A stretch of 64,000 nt of DNA from an uncultured Ruminococcus sp. (GCA_900315755.1 ONAI01000006.1:1-64000); one strand, 5' to 3'; positions 16,884-26,360 are shown, numbered from the stretch's first letter. Numbers and translations: made by a program. The notes: generated by a model from the sequence alone, not told the origin.

Positions 16884-17212
16884 AGTATTCTCCTTTAGTA
16901 AGTAGCACAACGATGTCCTGCTGTATGGCACCTTGACACATAATATCCCACATATCCGGAAGCAGTCAACTAAAACGACTAAAACTCATACATATCAAAT
17001 CTCGCACCAATACTGAGTGAAGCCGCTGCCCGGTAAAAAAACCAACATTCAATTCCAATCTGTACATTCTTATTTATATTATAACAGGTATTACGACAAA
17101 AGTCAATCAAAAAACGTATATTGGAAAAAAGTTAGACTTTCATATCAATTCACAGATCCAAAGGATCAAGCATTTAATCTATTCGTTTTTTCTGATAAAT
17201 TTCTGAAAGCTA
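16884..17212. other. Intergenic region between divergent genes
   Basis: About 330 bp of AT-rich DNA. I see no gene or recognisable RNA and no convincing promoter for the GGDEF-EAL gene. Confidence 0.5.
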
Positions 17213-17241
17213 TTGACAGGGCGGGATATATGTTGTATAAT
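17213..17241 (+). promoter_or_regulatory. Promoter of the Re-citrate synthase operon
   Basis: TTGACA (17213-17218), 17 bp, TATAAT (17236-17241): full consensus. Confidence 0.85.
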
Positions 17242-17258
17242 TGTATACAATAATACAA
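17233..17258 (+). promoter_or_regulatory. Probable GntR-family operator overlapping the -10 box
   Basis: The 26-bp sequence TTGTATA-ATTGTATACAAT-AATACAA type palindrome is symmetric except at one base pair per half. Its core TTGTATACAA fits the TNGTATACNA sites used by FCD-class GntR regulators, and a gene for such a regulator is the second gene of the operon. Binding would block RNA polymerase. Confidence 0.65.
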
Positions 17259-17292
17259 ATACACAAGAACACAACACAAGGAGAGTTGCATT

Positions 17293-18669
17293 ATGGAACA
17301 CGTCATGACTAATATCAATCTTAGCAAAAGCACTAACCTTCTGGAGTTTGATCCCTATGAATACGAGCTCCACGATGTAAAAGAGCCGGAACTTTTCCGC
17401 GAAATGTTCCCCTATTCCGAAATACCTAAAACCGCTTTCAACTACCGTCATGTACCAATGAATATGCAGGAGAATATCTACATCACAGATACTACCTTCC
17501 GCGATGGACAGCAGTCGAGAGCACCTTACACTCCGCAGCAGATGACCGATATTTTTAAAATGCTCCATAGGCTCGGCGGCAGAAACGGTATGATAAGGCA
17601 GACCGAATTCTTCGTATACTCTGAAAACGACCGCAAGGCTATCGACAACTGTATGGAGCTTGGCTATGAATTTCCCGAGATCACCACTTGGATCAGAGCA
17701 AGCAAAAAAGACTTTGAACTCGTAAAAAATATCGGCATAAAAGAGACAGGTATCCTTGTTTCATGCTCGGATCACCATATATTCAATAAAATGGGGCTTG
17801 ACCGTAAAAAAGCTATGGATAAATACCTCGGTATCGTAAGCGACTGCATCGAAGCCGGTCTCAGACCGCGCTGCCACTTCGAGGACATTACAAGAGCCGA
17901 TTTCTACGGCTTCGTTGTGCCGTTTGCAATTGCTCTGAGAAAGCTTTCGGACGAAAGCGGAGTTCCGGTAAAAATACGTGCCTGCGATACTATGGGCTAC
18001 GGCATCTCATATCCCGGTGTCGCTTTGCCGAGAAGTGTTCCCGGTATCATATACGGCTTGCAGCACTATGCCGGCATCAGCGGCGATATGCTCGAATGGC
18101 ACGGTCACAATGACTTCTACAAGGGCGTTGTCAACGCTGCTACTGCATGGCTTTACGGTGCAGGTGCAGTAAACTGCTCGCTGCTCGGTATCGGAGAGCG
18201 TACAGGAAACGTTCCTCTTGAGGCTATGGTATTTGAGTACGCTTCGCTGAAAGGCACTCTCAACGGCATGGATACTACCGTCATTACCGAGCTTGCTGAA
18301 TACATCTCAAAGGAGACTAATTACGATCTCCCGCCGATGACTCCGTTCGTAGGCAAGAATTTCAACACCACAAGGGCTGGCATACACGCCGACGGTCTCA
18401 TGAAGGACGAGGAAATATACAACATATTCGATACGGAAAAGCTTCTCGGCAGACCGCCTCTTGTTGCGGTCAGTCAGACATCCGGTCTCGCAGGTATCGC
18501 CTGCTGGATAAATAATTATTACCGCCTTACCGGTGAAAAGGCGATCGACAAAAAGCATCCGACGGTCCGGAAGATAAAGGAATGGACCGACAACGAATAC
18601 AACAACGGCAGAATAACCGTTATAAGCGATGACGAGCTTGTATCACTGGTCGAAAAATACGGTATCTGA
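17293..18669 (+). CDS. Re-type citrate synthase (HMGL/isopropylmalate synthase family)
   Basis: 458 residues. The protein belongs to the DRE-TIM metallolyase family, not to the common Si-citrate synthases. It shows DTTFRDGQQ (66-74), RCHFEDITRAD, HGHND (about 269-273, metal ligands) and a C-terminal FVGKNFNTTRAGIHADG segment. Its closest relatives as I recall them are the clostridial Re-citrate synthases often mislabelled isopropylmalate synthase; it lacks the LeuA C-terminal regulatory domain. Expected reaction: acetyl-CoA plus oxaloacetate to citrate, feeding glutamate synthesis in anaerobes. AAGGAG precedes the ATG. A GntR regulator follows by 20 bp. Citramalate or homocitrate synthase activity is the alternative. 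Confidence 0.78.
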   Translation: MEHVMTNINLSKSTNLLEFDPYEYELHDVKEPELFREMFPYSEIPKTAFNYRHVPMNMQENIYITDTTFRDGQQSRAPYTPQQMTDIFKMLHRLGGRNGMIRQTEFFVYSENDRKAIDNCMELGYEFPEITTWIRASKKDFELVKNIGIKETGILVSCSDHHIFNKMGLDRKKAMDKYLGIVSDCIEAGLRPRCHFEDITRADFYGFVVPFAIALRKLSDESGVPVKIRACDTMGYGISYPGVALPRSVPGIIYGLQHYAGISGDMLEWHGHNDFYKGVVNAATAWLYGAGAVNCSLLGIGERTGNVPLEAMVFEYASLKGTLNGMDTTVITELAEYISKETNYDLPPMTPFVGKNFNTTRAGIHADGLMKDEEIYNIFDTEKLLGRPPLVAVSQTSGLAGIACWINNYYRLTGEKAIDKKHPTVRKIKEWTDNEYNNGRITVISDDELVSLVEKYGI

Positions 18670-18689
18670 CCTGCCGAAAGGAGTTTACT

Positions 18690-19349
18690 ATGCTGCTTGA
18701 AACTGATGACCGCTCATTGAGAATAAGAGTTTTCAATGCGATAGAAAATGCTATACTCAACGGCGAATATAAGGATGGCGACAGTCTTAACGAACTGAAG
18801 ATCTCAAAGGAACTCGGTGTAAGTCGTACTCCGGTACGCGAAGCCCTCATGCAGCTCGAACTTGAGGGACTTGTCAATAATATTCCCAACAAAGGTGCCG
18901 TTGTTGTAGGAGTTTCCGAACAGGATACAAGGGATATTTATGAGATCAGAATAAGGATAGAAGGTCTTGCGGCAAAGCTCTGCACGGAAAAAATAACCGA
19001 TGAAGAGCTCCATGCACTTGAAAATGCACTTGAAAAAATCGTCGATCTTCAGGAATTCTTTCTGCTCAAAAACGATACCGAACAAATATGGAAACTCGAC
19101 GGCGATTTTCATAAGATAATCTACGATGCTTCACGCAGCCGTCCGCTGAGATTCATGCTTTCAAATTTCCATAACTATATCAAAAAAGCCCGCGATAATT
19201 CGCTGCATACCGAAGGCAGAGCCGAAAAAACCGTCGCCGAACACAGGGCTATCCTCAGTGCTATCAAAAACAACGACGGCGATCTCGCAGAAAAGCTTAC
19301 AGCAGAGCATATCACTAACGCTGAAGTTAATTTATTTTCTAAAAAGTGA
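18690..19349 (+). CDS. GntR-family regulator, FCD class
   Basis: 219 residues: an N-terminal winged helix (about 8-72, with ISKELGVSRTPVREAL as recognition element) and an all-helical FCD ligand-binding domain. The FCD metal/ligand residues are present as D and H in DGDFHKII, H in EHRAIL and H in AEHITNA. It is the second gene of the citrate synthase operon, so it probably senses a carboxylate related to that pathway and represses through the palindrome over the -10 box. AAAGGAG precedes the ATG. Confidence 0.92.
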   Translation: MLLETDDRSLRIRVFNAIENAILNGEYKDGDSLNELKISKELGVSRTPVREALMQLELEGLVNNIPNKGAVVVGVSEQDTRDIYEIRIRIEGLAAKLCTEKITDEELHALENALEKIVDLQEFFLLKNDTEQIWKLDGDFHKIIYDASRSRPLRFMLSNFHNYIKKARDNSLHTEGRAEKTVAEHRAILSAIKNNDGDLAEKLTAEHITNAEVNLFSKK

Positions 19350-19369
19350 CTTTATTTACATCATTCTGC

Positions 19370-19398
19370 TTGACTATTTACTAATTTCGTGATATAAT
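19370..19398 (+). promoter_or_regulatory. Promoter of the GGDEF gene
   Basis: TTGACT (19370-19375), 17 bp, TATAAT (19393-19398). Confidence 0.75.
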
Positions 19399-19432
19399 TA
19401 TGTTAATATCAAACACAGGAGGGGGTCGCTCT

Positions 19433-20857
19433 ATGGTATTTCAGACTATCGTTGACAGCATCGACGCAGCAACATGTGTAGTTTCTGTTGAAAAAAAGGA
19501 AAATGGTGATTACGGAAAAGTCCGTATCGTCACAGGCAACCGTGCATATTTAGATACTATCGAAAAACCTATGGGCGGTCTCGAAATGCTCGCCAGAAAA
19601 TTCATCCCGAACAGCGAGTATACCTGCTATCTGACACGAGATCTTAATTTTGAAGATTCATGTTACCGCGCAGCAGTTCTTAAAAAGTGTCTCCACGCTT
19701 ATGCCCACCCGGCACGTTATAACGTCTGGTTCAATATGTCGTTCATCCCGCTGCATATGGATAATGACAATCTCTGCTACTGTCTTTATATCATGGAAGT
19801 CAATTTCAAGCCGGATGCAAAGAGAATGTCAAATATCTCAGCGGACATCGCTTCAGCTGTTCTTGAAACCTGTATCAAGCTGCGAAGCCCTGACGATTTC
19901 AGAGACAATATGGCTACTGTGTGCGAGGACATCCGCACTCTCTGTGATTCTGAGCATTGCTGCGTTCTCATGTTAGACACCGAAAAACGTAAATGTTCCG
20001 TTCTCTGTGAGGCTTTCTCAAAGGACAGCGACCTTCTGCCTATGGAAAAATACCTTGATGATTCCTTCTATGACATTGCTGATTCGTGGATGGATACTAT
20101 CGCCGGAAGCAACTGTCTTATCGTAAGAAATGAACACGATATGGAAGTTGTCAAGGAACGAAACCCGATATGGCACCATTCTTTAACAAGTGCCGGCGGA
20201 AAGAATATCGTACTTTTCCCGCTTGAATTCAAAAATGAACTCCTCGGATATATATGGGCTATAAATTTCAGTTCAGAAGCTGCTGATACTATCAAAGAAA
20301 CTCTCGAACTCACAACTTTTATCCTCGCTTCTGAAATTTACAGCTACCGTATGCTCGATAGACTGCATATTCTCAGTTCAAGAGATATGCTTACCGGAGT
20401 TATGAACCGCAACGAAATGAATCATTTTGTTGATAGTCTCGCAAAAGATGATAATAACGGTTCTGTTGCCGTACTTTTTGCCGATCTTAACGGTCTGAAA
20501 GCCGTCAACGACAAATCAGGTCACGGTGCCGGTGATGAACTGCTGAAAAAAGCCTCTTCCGCACTCAGGGAGATATTCCCGGTACACTCCATTTTCCGTG
20601 CGGGCGGAGACGAATTCGTCGTTATACTCACAAAAATTGATGAGAACGAGATAGTCTACAAGGCAAATATGCTCAGGGAAGCCTCTGAAAAATATGAGGA
20701 TCTTGTTTTCGCTATCGGTACTGCCTATGAAGAATCCTCAGCAAATGTAAGAGCAGCCCTGCATATCGCAGATGAACTGATGTATAAAGACAAAAAGCAT
20801 TACTACGAGCTTCATCCCGAGAAAAAACGCAGTTCTTCCGAAACAATAAAAGCCTAA
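19433..20857 (+). CDS. Cytosolic sensor diguanylate cyclase
   Basis: 474 residues from the ATG behind GGAGGGGG. The order is an N-terminal PAS-like region (about 1-125, with VVSVEKKENGDYGKVRIVTG), a GAF-like middle (about 150-300, cysteine-rich CCVLMLDTEKRKCSVLCEAF) and a C-terminal GGDEF domain with the signature FRAGGDEFVVIL intact and no EAL domain. No membrane segments. It should make c-di-GMP in response to an unknown small ligand or redox state. It forms its own unit between a promoter and a terminator. Confidence 0.9.
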   Translation: MVFQTIVDSIDAATCVVSVEKKENGDYGKVRIVTGNRAYLDTIEKPMGGLEMLARKFIPNSEYTCYLTRDLNFEDSCYRAAVLKKCLHAYAHPARYNVWFNMSFIPLHMDNDNLCYCLYIMEVNFKPDAKRMSNISADIASAVLETCIKLRSPDDFRDNMATVCEDIRTLCDSEHCCVLMLDTEKRKCSVLCEAFSKDSDLLPMEKYLDDSFYDIADSWMDTIAGSNCLIVRNEHDMEVVKERNPIWHHSLTSAGGKNIVLFPLEFKNELLGYIWAINFSSEAADTIKETLELTTFILASEIYSYRMLDRLHILSSRDMLTGVMNRNEMNHFVDSLAKDDNNGSVAVLFADLNGLKAVNDKSGHGAGDELLKKASSALREIFPVHSIFRAGGDEFVVILTKIDENEIVYKANMLREASEKYEDLVFAIGTAYEESSANVRAALHIADELMYKDKKHYYELHPEKKRSSSETIKA

Positions 20858-20865
20858 GCATCACA

Positions 20866-20899
20866 AACACCGTCCTGCTGCAATGCCCGGGACGGTGTT
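20866..20899 (+). terminator. Terminator after the GGDEF gene
   Basis: AACACCGTCC pairs with GGACGGTGTT around a GC-rich loop. The T-run is poor (GCTGT), so efficiency is uncertain. Confidence 0.65.
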
Positions 20900-20970
20900 G
20901 CTGTAATCACAAACTCTTTCAGCCTTTTCCATTGAATTGCAATTATTCTTTCTTCGCAAGGAGTGATAAT

Positions 20971-22563
20971 ATGAGATCCTTATTAAAACCTGCTTCCGCA
21001 TTAGTTTCAGCTGCTTTACTGCTTTCAGCTTTCCCGTTTCAGACCTTTGCCGCCGTAAACGAGGATCTCCCCGAAAACTGGGACGGCAGGACGGGTACCT
21101 TTACCTACTCTCTGCTCGGTGAAACTCCGGTCGAAAGGTATTATTACAGCGATGATTATTTTTCCGGCTCAGGTAAGATACTTGATCCGCATCTGAGAAC
21201 GATGTCGCTCGATCTCGCTATGGCTTCCTTCGGTGACGAAAAAACACATACCGATAAGCAGCTTGCCGATCTCCTCAATGACTTGGGCTTCGATAAGGAG
21301 AAGTACGTAAGCTTTGATTACGACGGTCTGATACCGACTGCCGATACGATCGCCTGCGGTATATCCTCAAAGGCAACCGATGACGGTGATCTTGTTGTCG
21401 TCGGCATAAGAGGTGCTAATTACGGCAGAGAATGGGGAAGCAATTTCTCATCCGGTAAAAGCGGAAACGCAAAAGGTCTCTCGGAATCCGCTGACAAAGT
21501 TATAAAGCGCCTGAAGGACTACGAAAAGGATAACGACCTCAACGGCGCTAAAATATGGATCTCAGGTTACAGCCGCGGCGGCGGAGTTTCCGACCTTACC
21601 GGCAAATATATCAACGAACATCTCGATGAATTCGGCATCACTGCCGATGACCTCTATGTGTATACCTTTGAAGCCCCGCGCGCAACTGTTGAGGATACAA
21701 ACTACGAAAATATCCATAATGTCCTCAATCCATACGACTTAGTTCCGGCTGTTTATCCTGAACAGTGGGAACTCTATAATTCAGGCGTTGATGATGTCAT
21801 ATCCCCTGCCGAAACGGTAACACTGACACCTAAAACTGTGAACATCAACATATTAAAAAAGAAAAAGGAAAAGGAAGCTGATCCTGCAATTTCTGCCGCA
21901 GATTTTGAAGCTGACTTTCTCAGCTTCGTTACCGATAATTTATCACGCGAAGAATTCAGCGGGATGTCCGGATACATCTCTGATATACTTGTGATACTGA
22001 TGAGTAAAAATCAGGATGACCTTGTTGAACTCCTGCAAGTGCTGAAAGATAAGATACGCGGCTCGATCAACATAAAAAAAGCCGGTAAGCTGTTGATACA
22101 TCCAACGGATTCAGAAGAATTCTCAAGCGCTGCCACATCATTAGTCAGCGGCATAACTGACGACCTCGATTTCAACAGCTTCAGCAAATACCTGAGCGAA
22201 GAGGAATTCGCATCGCTTAAAGACGCTATCGTTCCGCTATTCACTGCCGTTCTCCCTCTTATCGCTGCGGACTTAAAAAGCAGCAGCGGAGCATTCTACC
22301 ACTTTGCAACTTTATTTGAAAATGCCGTTTCCATATTCAGTCAGCACGATCCCGAACTCATACTGGAAATGGTTAAAAATGAAGACAGCTATCACACTCA
22401 GAATCTCGCACAGAAACTCGCTTCATCAGACAACAGCAATAATTCCGGAAGCAGTAAAGCGATAATCATTTTTGCCATACTCGGTACAGGACTGCTTATT
22501 GCCGGCATATGTCTGCTGCTGATCTCAGCGAAGCTGAAAAAACGTCTCAGAAGCAATAAATGA
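20971..22563 (+). CDS. Secreted, membrane-tethered lipase-like alpha/beta hydrolase
   Basis: 530 residues starting at the ATG behind AAGGAG. It has a signal peptide (about 1-29, cut after TFA), a lipase class 3-like domain in which GYSRGG (199-204, Ser201 nucleophile) replaces GxSxG, a likely Asp/His region downstream (NPYDLVPAVYPEQW), a Lys-rich insertion, a helical tail and a C-terminal membrane helix (about 495-517) followed by KLKKRLRSNK. The substrate may be a lipid or another ester. Proteins of this kind are common in rumen Firmicutes; specific activity is unknown. The gene is monocistronic. Confidence 0.8.
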   Translation: MRSLLKPASALVSAALLLSAFPFQTFAAVNEDLPENWDGRTGTFTYSLLGETPVERYYYSDDYFSGSGKILDPHLRTMSLDLAMASFGDEKTHTDKQLADLLNDLGFDKEKYVSFDYDGLIPTADTIACGISSKATDDGDLVVVGIRGANYGREWGSNFSSGKSGNAKGLSESADKVIKRLKDYEKDNDLNGAKIWISGYSRGGGVSDLTGKYINEHLDEFGITADDLYVYTFEAPRATVEDTNYENIHNVLNPYDLVPAVYPEQWELYNSGVDDVISPAETVTLTPKTVNINILKKKKEKEADPAISAADFEADFLSFVTDNLSREEFSGMSGYISDILVILMSKNQDDLVELLQVLKDKIRGSINIKKAGKLLIHPTDSEEFSSAATSLVSGITDDLDFNSFSKYLSEEEFASLKDAIVPLFTAVLPLIAADLKSSSGAFYHFATLFENAVSIFSQHDPELILEMVKNEDSYHTQNLAQKLASSDNSNNSGSSKAIIIFAILGTGLLIAGICLLLISAKLKKRLRSNK

Positions 22564-22572
22564 TATAAAAAG

Positions 22573-22603
22573 AGGCACTTCCGGTCATCGGAAGTGCCTT
22601 TAA
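22573..22603 (+). terminator. Terminator after the lipase-like gene
   Basis: AGGCACTTCCG-GTCAT-CGGAAGTGCCT, an 11-bp perfect stem, then TTAAATTT. Confidence 0.85.
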
Positions 22604-22637
22604 ATTTGATAATCATGTATATTATTGCCGCCGCGAA

Positions 22638-22925
22638 TCACGCTTTTTTCTCCTCAGGCTTATTCCCTGCTGTCGTCTTTACGGAATAACAGCACAGCTT
22701 GACATCATGCGAAGGCATCGTGAAGTGCAGTACAAAGCCTTTTTTAGGCTTATAGCCATACATAAGTCCTTTGCCGTCGAGGTAAAAGGAATACTCAGTA
22801 TCATCGACTATCATGCCGTAATACAGCTCGACCTCAGAACCTTCCTTATAGCTGCTTTTTACGTTTTCATAACAAATATCCATACCGCACAAATCAACTC
22901 GGTATCTTTTTTTCTTCTTTTCCAT
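22638..22925 (-). CDS. Small basic hypothetical protein
   Basis: 95 residues beginning MEKKKKRYRVDLCGMDICYE, with a beta-rich pattern (VELYYGMIVDDTEYSFYLDG, then a hydrophobic strand and an MPSHDVKL turn) and a charged tail. No signal peptide. The ribosome site is weak, so expression is less certain than for its neighbours. It resembles nothing I can name. It lies alone between a convergent lipase-like gene and a divergent ABC exporter. Confidence 0.6.
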   Translation of the reverse strand: MEKKKKRYRVDLCGMDICYENVKSSYKEGSEVELYYGMIVDDTEYSFYLDGKGLMYGYKPKKGFVLHFTMPSHDVKLCCYSVKTTAGNKPEEKKA

Positions 22926-23181
22926 TCAATAAATCTTACACGGACTATGCCGGACTAATGGCTTCTGATGCGGAAATATTTCAAGCTGCTGCTCCGCATA
23001 CTGCCTTATTTTAACTATTGTATCATGCCGATGCTATAACATCATAAATATATTATATCACATTTATCCGCACAAATCAATACATATCGCAAATAGTATT
23101 ACTATAATCGCAATAAATGGGAAAACCATCTTCCGATCAGGACTATTTTTCGTGAATGATATTTCCCACTGAAAAAAACAC
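22926..23181. other. AT-rich gene-free stretch
   Basis: Nothing recognised besides the promoter region of the exporter that follows. Confidence 0.5.
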
Positions 23182-23210
23182 TTGACAAAATCAAGAAAGT
23201 ATGATAAAGT
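23182..23210 (+). promoter_or_regulatory. Promoter of the ABC exporter operon
   Basis: TTGACA (23182-23187), 17 bp, TAAAGT (23205-23210). Confidence 0.7.
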
Positions 23211-23245
23211 AATATATGAACAAATGAATACTCGTTCATATATTA
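23210..23245 (+). promoter_or_regulatory. TetR-like operator downstream of the -10 box
   Basis: TAATATATGAAC (23210-23221) and GTTCATATATTA (23234-23245) are perfect 12-bp inverted arms around a 12-bp centre that itself contains ATGAATACTCGTTCAT-type symmetry. Position at the start site suggests repression. No TetR gene is next to it. Confidence 0.65.
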
Positions 23246-23260
23246 CGAAGGAGAGATACT

Positions 23261-23959
23261 ATGTTTATAGATATAAGCAATATCAAAAAAACTTTCGGCG
23301 GTGATGAGAACCGCGTGGAGGTACTGAAAGGCATTTCCTTCACTCTTGAAAAAGGTGAGTTCTGCGTTCTGCTCGGTCCTTCCGGCTCAGGAAAATCAAC
23401 TCTGCTGAATATCATAGGCGGCATCGACAGACCTGACAGCGGCTATATCTCAATAAACGGCGAGAAAACTGCCGATATGAACGAAAAGGCACTTACTCTT
23501 TACCGCCGCAAGCACCTCGGATATATATTTCAGATGTACAACCTCATACCGAACCTCAACATAAAAGAGAATATTGAGGTAGGAGCTTACCTCAGCGATT
23601 CGCCTCTCGATGTGGACGACATTCTTAAAACGCTCGGGCTCTACGAACACCGCCATAAACTCCCGAATCAGCTATCGGGCGGTCAGCAGCAGAGAACGGC
23701 TATCGGCAGAGCGATAGTCAAGAATCCGGACATCCTCCTCTGCGATGAACCTACCGGCGCACTCGACTATAATACCTCAAAAGAGATACTGAAACTCATC
23801 GAAACAGTCAATCAGAAGTACGGCAGCACTGTTATCATGGTAACCCACAACGATGCTATAAAAAATATGGCGGACAGAGTTGTGAAACTCCGCGATGGCG
23901 TTATCAGAAAGAATAACATGAACGAATCAAAAATCAGTGCGGAAGAACTTGACTGGTAA
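23261..23959 (+). CDS. ABC exporter ATPase (MacB/LolD-like)
   Basis: 232 residues with Walker A GPSGSGKST (39-47), Q-loop YIFQMYNL, signature LSGGQQQR (about 138-145), Walker B ILLCDEPTGALD and the H-loop THN. The MacB/LolD family pairs with FtsX-type permeases to export peptides, antibiotics or lipoproteins. GAAGGAG precedes the ATG. The permease starts 14 bp after its stop. Regulation is probably through the TetR-like operator over the transcription start, suggesting induction by a toxic ligand. Confidence 0.94.
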   Translation: MFIDISNIKKTFGGDENRVEVLKGISFTLEKGEFCVLLGPSGSGKSTLLNIIGGIDRPDSGYISINGEKTADMNEKALTLYRRKHLGYIFQMYNLIPNLNIKENIEVGAYLSDSPLDVDDILKTLGLYEHRHKLPNQLSGGQQQRTAIGRAIVKNPDILLCDEPTGALDYNTSKEILKLIETVNQKYGSTVIMVTHNDAIKNMADRVVKLRDGVIRKNNMNESKISAEELDW

Positions 23960-23973
23960 GGGAGGCGGTAAAG

Positions 23974-26229
23974 ATGAAGAGTCCGCTCAGAAAACGTGTA
24001 GGACGCGAAATAAAGGGCGAAACAGGAAAGTATATTGTTATTTTTCTGTTTATGACAGCTCTTATCGCCATAGCTTCGGGCTTCTTTGTTGCTGATGCAA
24101 GCCTGAAAAAATCCTATGACGAAAGCTTTGAAAAATACAATATTGAGGACGGCAACTTTGAATTCGCTCTGAAGCCCGATGAACAGCTAATAGGCTCTAT
24201 CGAAAACGAAGGCGGTCTGAAGCTGTTTGAAAACTATTACTCAATGCAGGAAAGCGTCGGAGACAGCCGCATACGCCTGTTCACCGACAGGAAGGACGTA
24301 AACAAGGTGTGTGTCCTTGAAGGCAGACTGCCTGATAATAATAAAGAAATATCCCTTGACAGACTTTACATTAAAAGCAACAAGCTGAAAAAAGGCGACA
24401 CCTTAAAGGTGGCAGATGAGGAACTCGAAATAGTAGGTATCGTTGCACTCCCCGACTATTCCGCTCTGTATGAGAATAATACCGACTTTATGTTCGATAC
24501 TGAAAAATTCGGCGTAGGTATCGTTACTCAGAACCTCTTTGATGAATTCAGCAATACCAATATCCACTACTCATATTCGTGGAAATATAACGAACCGCCC
24601 AAAGACAGAACAGGCTCAGAAGCTATCGGAAGAGCAAGCGAACTTTCAAGTATGATCTCGCAGAAAGCACAGCTTCTTGACTTCATTCCCGGATGCACTA
24701 ACAATGCCATAAACTTCTCGGGCAACGATATTGGTCACGACAGCATAATGATGATGGTCATGCTTTATATGCTCATCGTCATCATAGCTTTTGTATTTGC
24801 CGTTACGACCAGCAATACGATAGTCAAGGAGGCAAATGTCATCGGCACACTCCGCGCATCAGGCTATACAAAACGGGAACTGATAATACATTATATGTCC
24901 GCACCGCTGATAGTCCTTCTTATTGCAAGCATTATCGGAAACATCCTCGGATATACCCTGTTCAAGGACTACATGGCAAAGGCATATCTCGATTCATACA
25001 GTCTCGTTTCCTACGAAACGATATGGAGTCCTGATGCATTCATTGATACTACTATCGTACCGCTTATTATTCTCGCTTTGATAAACTTCATAATGCTTGC
25101 GAGAATACTCAGCCTTTCACCGCTGAATTTCCTGCGCCGAGACCTAAAACGTCATCAGCGCAAAAAGGCTTTCAAGCTCAACACAAAGATCGGTATAATG
25201 AAGCGCTACCGCCTGAGAGTGGTATTCCAGAACATCCCCGGCTATGTGACCATATTTGCAGGCATATTATTTTCAAGCGTCATTTTCCTGTTCGGTATGC
25301 TCTTCAATCCGCTGCTCGACCAGCTTGAAGAAGATACTGTGAACAATATGATAGCACAGCACCAGTATATTCTGAAAGCTGATGCTCCGACAGAAAATGT
25401 CAATGCCGAAAAATTTGCGGTGAGCACTCTCGAAACCACCGGAAGAAGCTTCGTTGAGGACATCACCGTTTACGGATTCATTCCCGACAGCAGATATTTC
25501 CGCGGAAAATTCGATGATGAAAAAATAATGGTGTCTGACGCTTACGCCGACAAGTACAGTCTCAAAAAGGGTGACAGCCTTACTCTTAAAGACAAATATA
25601 CCGATACTGAATATGAATTCACCATTGGCGGCGTGTATACTTATCCGAGCACTCTCGCAGTGTTCACAAGTCTTGAAGACTTCAATACACGCTTCGGAAA
25701 CCCCGCCGAAAGCTTTTCCGGCTATCTTTGCAGCGAGGAAATAAACGATATTGACAAGAAAATGATAGCTACCCATGTGACTAAGGATGACCTCACAAAA
25801 ACCTCACGCCAGCTGAAACGCTCAATGGGAAGTCTTATGACAGTGTTCCTTGCACTCGGTGTCGGAGTGGTTATCCTTGTAGTGTTCATGCTTTCAAAAG
25901 TCATCATCGAAAAGAACGTACAGTCCATTTCAATGGCAAAGATACTCGGCTACAAAAACGGCGAGATAAGCAGCATCTACATCCATACCACTACCATAGT
26001 CACACTCGTTTCGATCGTTGCTTGCCTTCCGCTGGCACATCTTGCACTTGATAAGATATGGCGTACAATGATGATGGAGTATTCGGGCTGGATCTCTCCG
26101 AATGTGCCTGTATCGGCATATTTCGCCTCAATAGCTCTTGCATCGGCTTCATACATTGTAACTGTTTTCTTCCTTAAACGCAGGATAAACAGGATCCCTC
26201 TTGACGAGGCTCTGAAAAACGTTGAATAA
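23974..26229 (+). CDS. ABC exporter permease (FtsX-like)
   Basis: 751 residues. One membrane helix sits near 19-40, followed by a long extracytoplasmic MacB-periplasmic-core-like domain, a three-helix FtsX block (about 260-385), a second helix near 420-445, another extracytoplasmic domain and a final FtsX block (about 620-745) with the VFMLSKVIIEKNVQSISMAK-type loop. This duplicated architecture is typical of Gram-positive peptide-antibiotic exporters. GGGAGGCGG precedes the start. It works with the ATPase encoded just upstream. Confidence 0.92.
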   Translation: MKSPLRKRVGREIKGETGKYIVIFLFMTALIAIASGFFVADASLKKSYDESFEKYNIEDGNFEFALKPDEQLIGSIENEGGLKLFENYYSMQESVGDSRIRLFTDRKDVNKVCVLEGRLPDNNKEISLDRLYIKSNKLKKGDTLKVADEELEIVGIVALPDYSALYENNTDFMFDTEKFGVGIVTQNLFDEFSNTNIHYSYSWKYNEPPKDRTGSEAIGRASELSSMISQKAQLLDFIPGCTNNAINFSGNDIGHDSIMMMVMLYMLIVIIAFVFAVTTSNTIVKEANVIGTLRASGYTKRELIIHYMSAPLIVLLIASIIGNILGYTLFKDYMAKAYLDSYSLVSYETIWSPDAFIDTTIVPLIILALINFIMLARILSLSPLNFLRRDLKRHQRKKAFKLNTKIGIMKRYRLRVVFQNIPGYVTIFAGILFSSVIFLFGMLFNPLLDQLEEDTVNNMIAQHQYILKADAPTENVNAEKFAVSTLETTGRSFVEDITVYGFIPDSRYFRGKFDDEKIMVSDAYADKYSLKKGDSLTLKDKYTDTEYEFTIGGVYTYPSTLAVFTSLEDFNTRFGNPAESFSGYLCSEEINDIDKKMIATHVTKDDLTKTSRQLKRSMGSLMTVFLALGVGVVILVVFMLSKVIIEKNVQSISMAKILGYKNGEISSIYIHTTTIVTLVSIVACLPLAHLALDKIWRTMMMEYSGWISPNVPVSAYFASIALASASYIVTVFFLKRRINRIPLDEALKNVE

Positions 26230-26240
26230 CATATACCGCA

Positions 26241-26274
26241 AACTGTCTCAGATGATCTCTGAGGCAGTTTTTTT
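26241..26274 (+). terminator. Terminator of the exporter operon
   Basis: AACTGTCTCAGA-TGATC-TCTGAGGCAGTT followed by TTTTTT. Confidence 0.92.
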
Positions 26275-26304
26275 ATTTCTCAACATCTTCGGTATAGGCA
26301 ATGT

Positions 26305-26360
26305 CTATATATAACAATAGTTCATTCGTATTGGACAAATGCCTATGGGTATGGTATGAT
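26305..26360 (+). promoter_or_regulatory. Sulfur-regulon-type promoter 1 (transporter operon)
   Basis: CTAT-N8-ATAG (26305-26320), 10 bp, TTGGAC (26331-26336), 18 bp, TATGAT (26355-26360). The identical layout occurs at 34041-34096 and 36994-37049, which points to one shared activator, most likely the LysR protein encoded at 33127. Confidence 0.75.
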
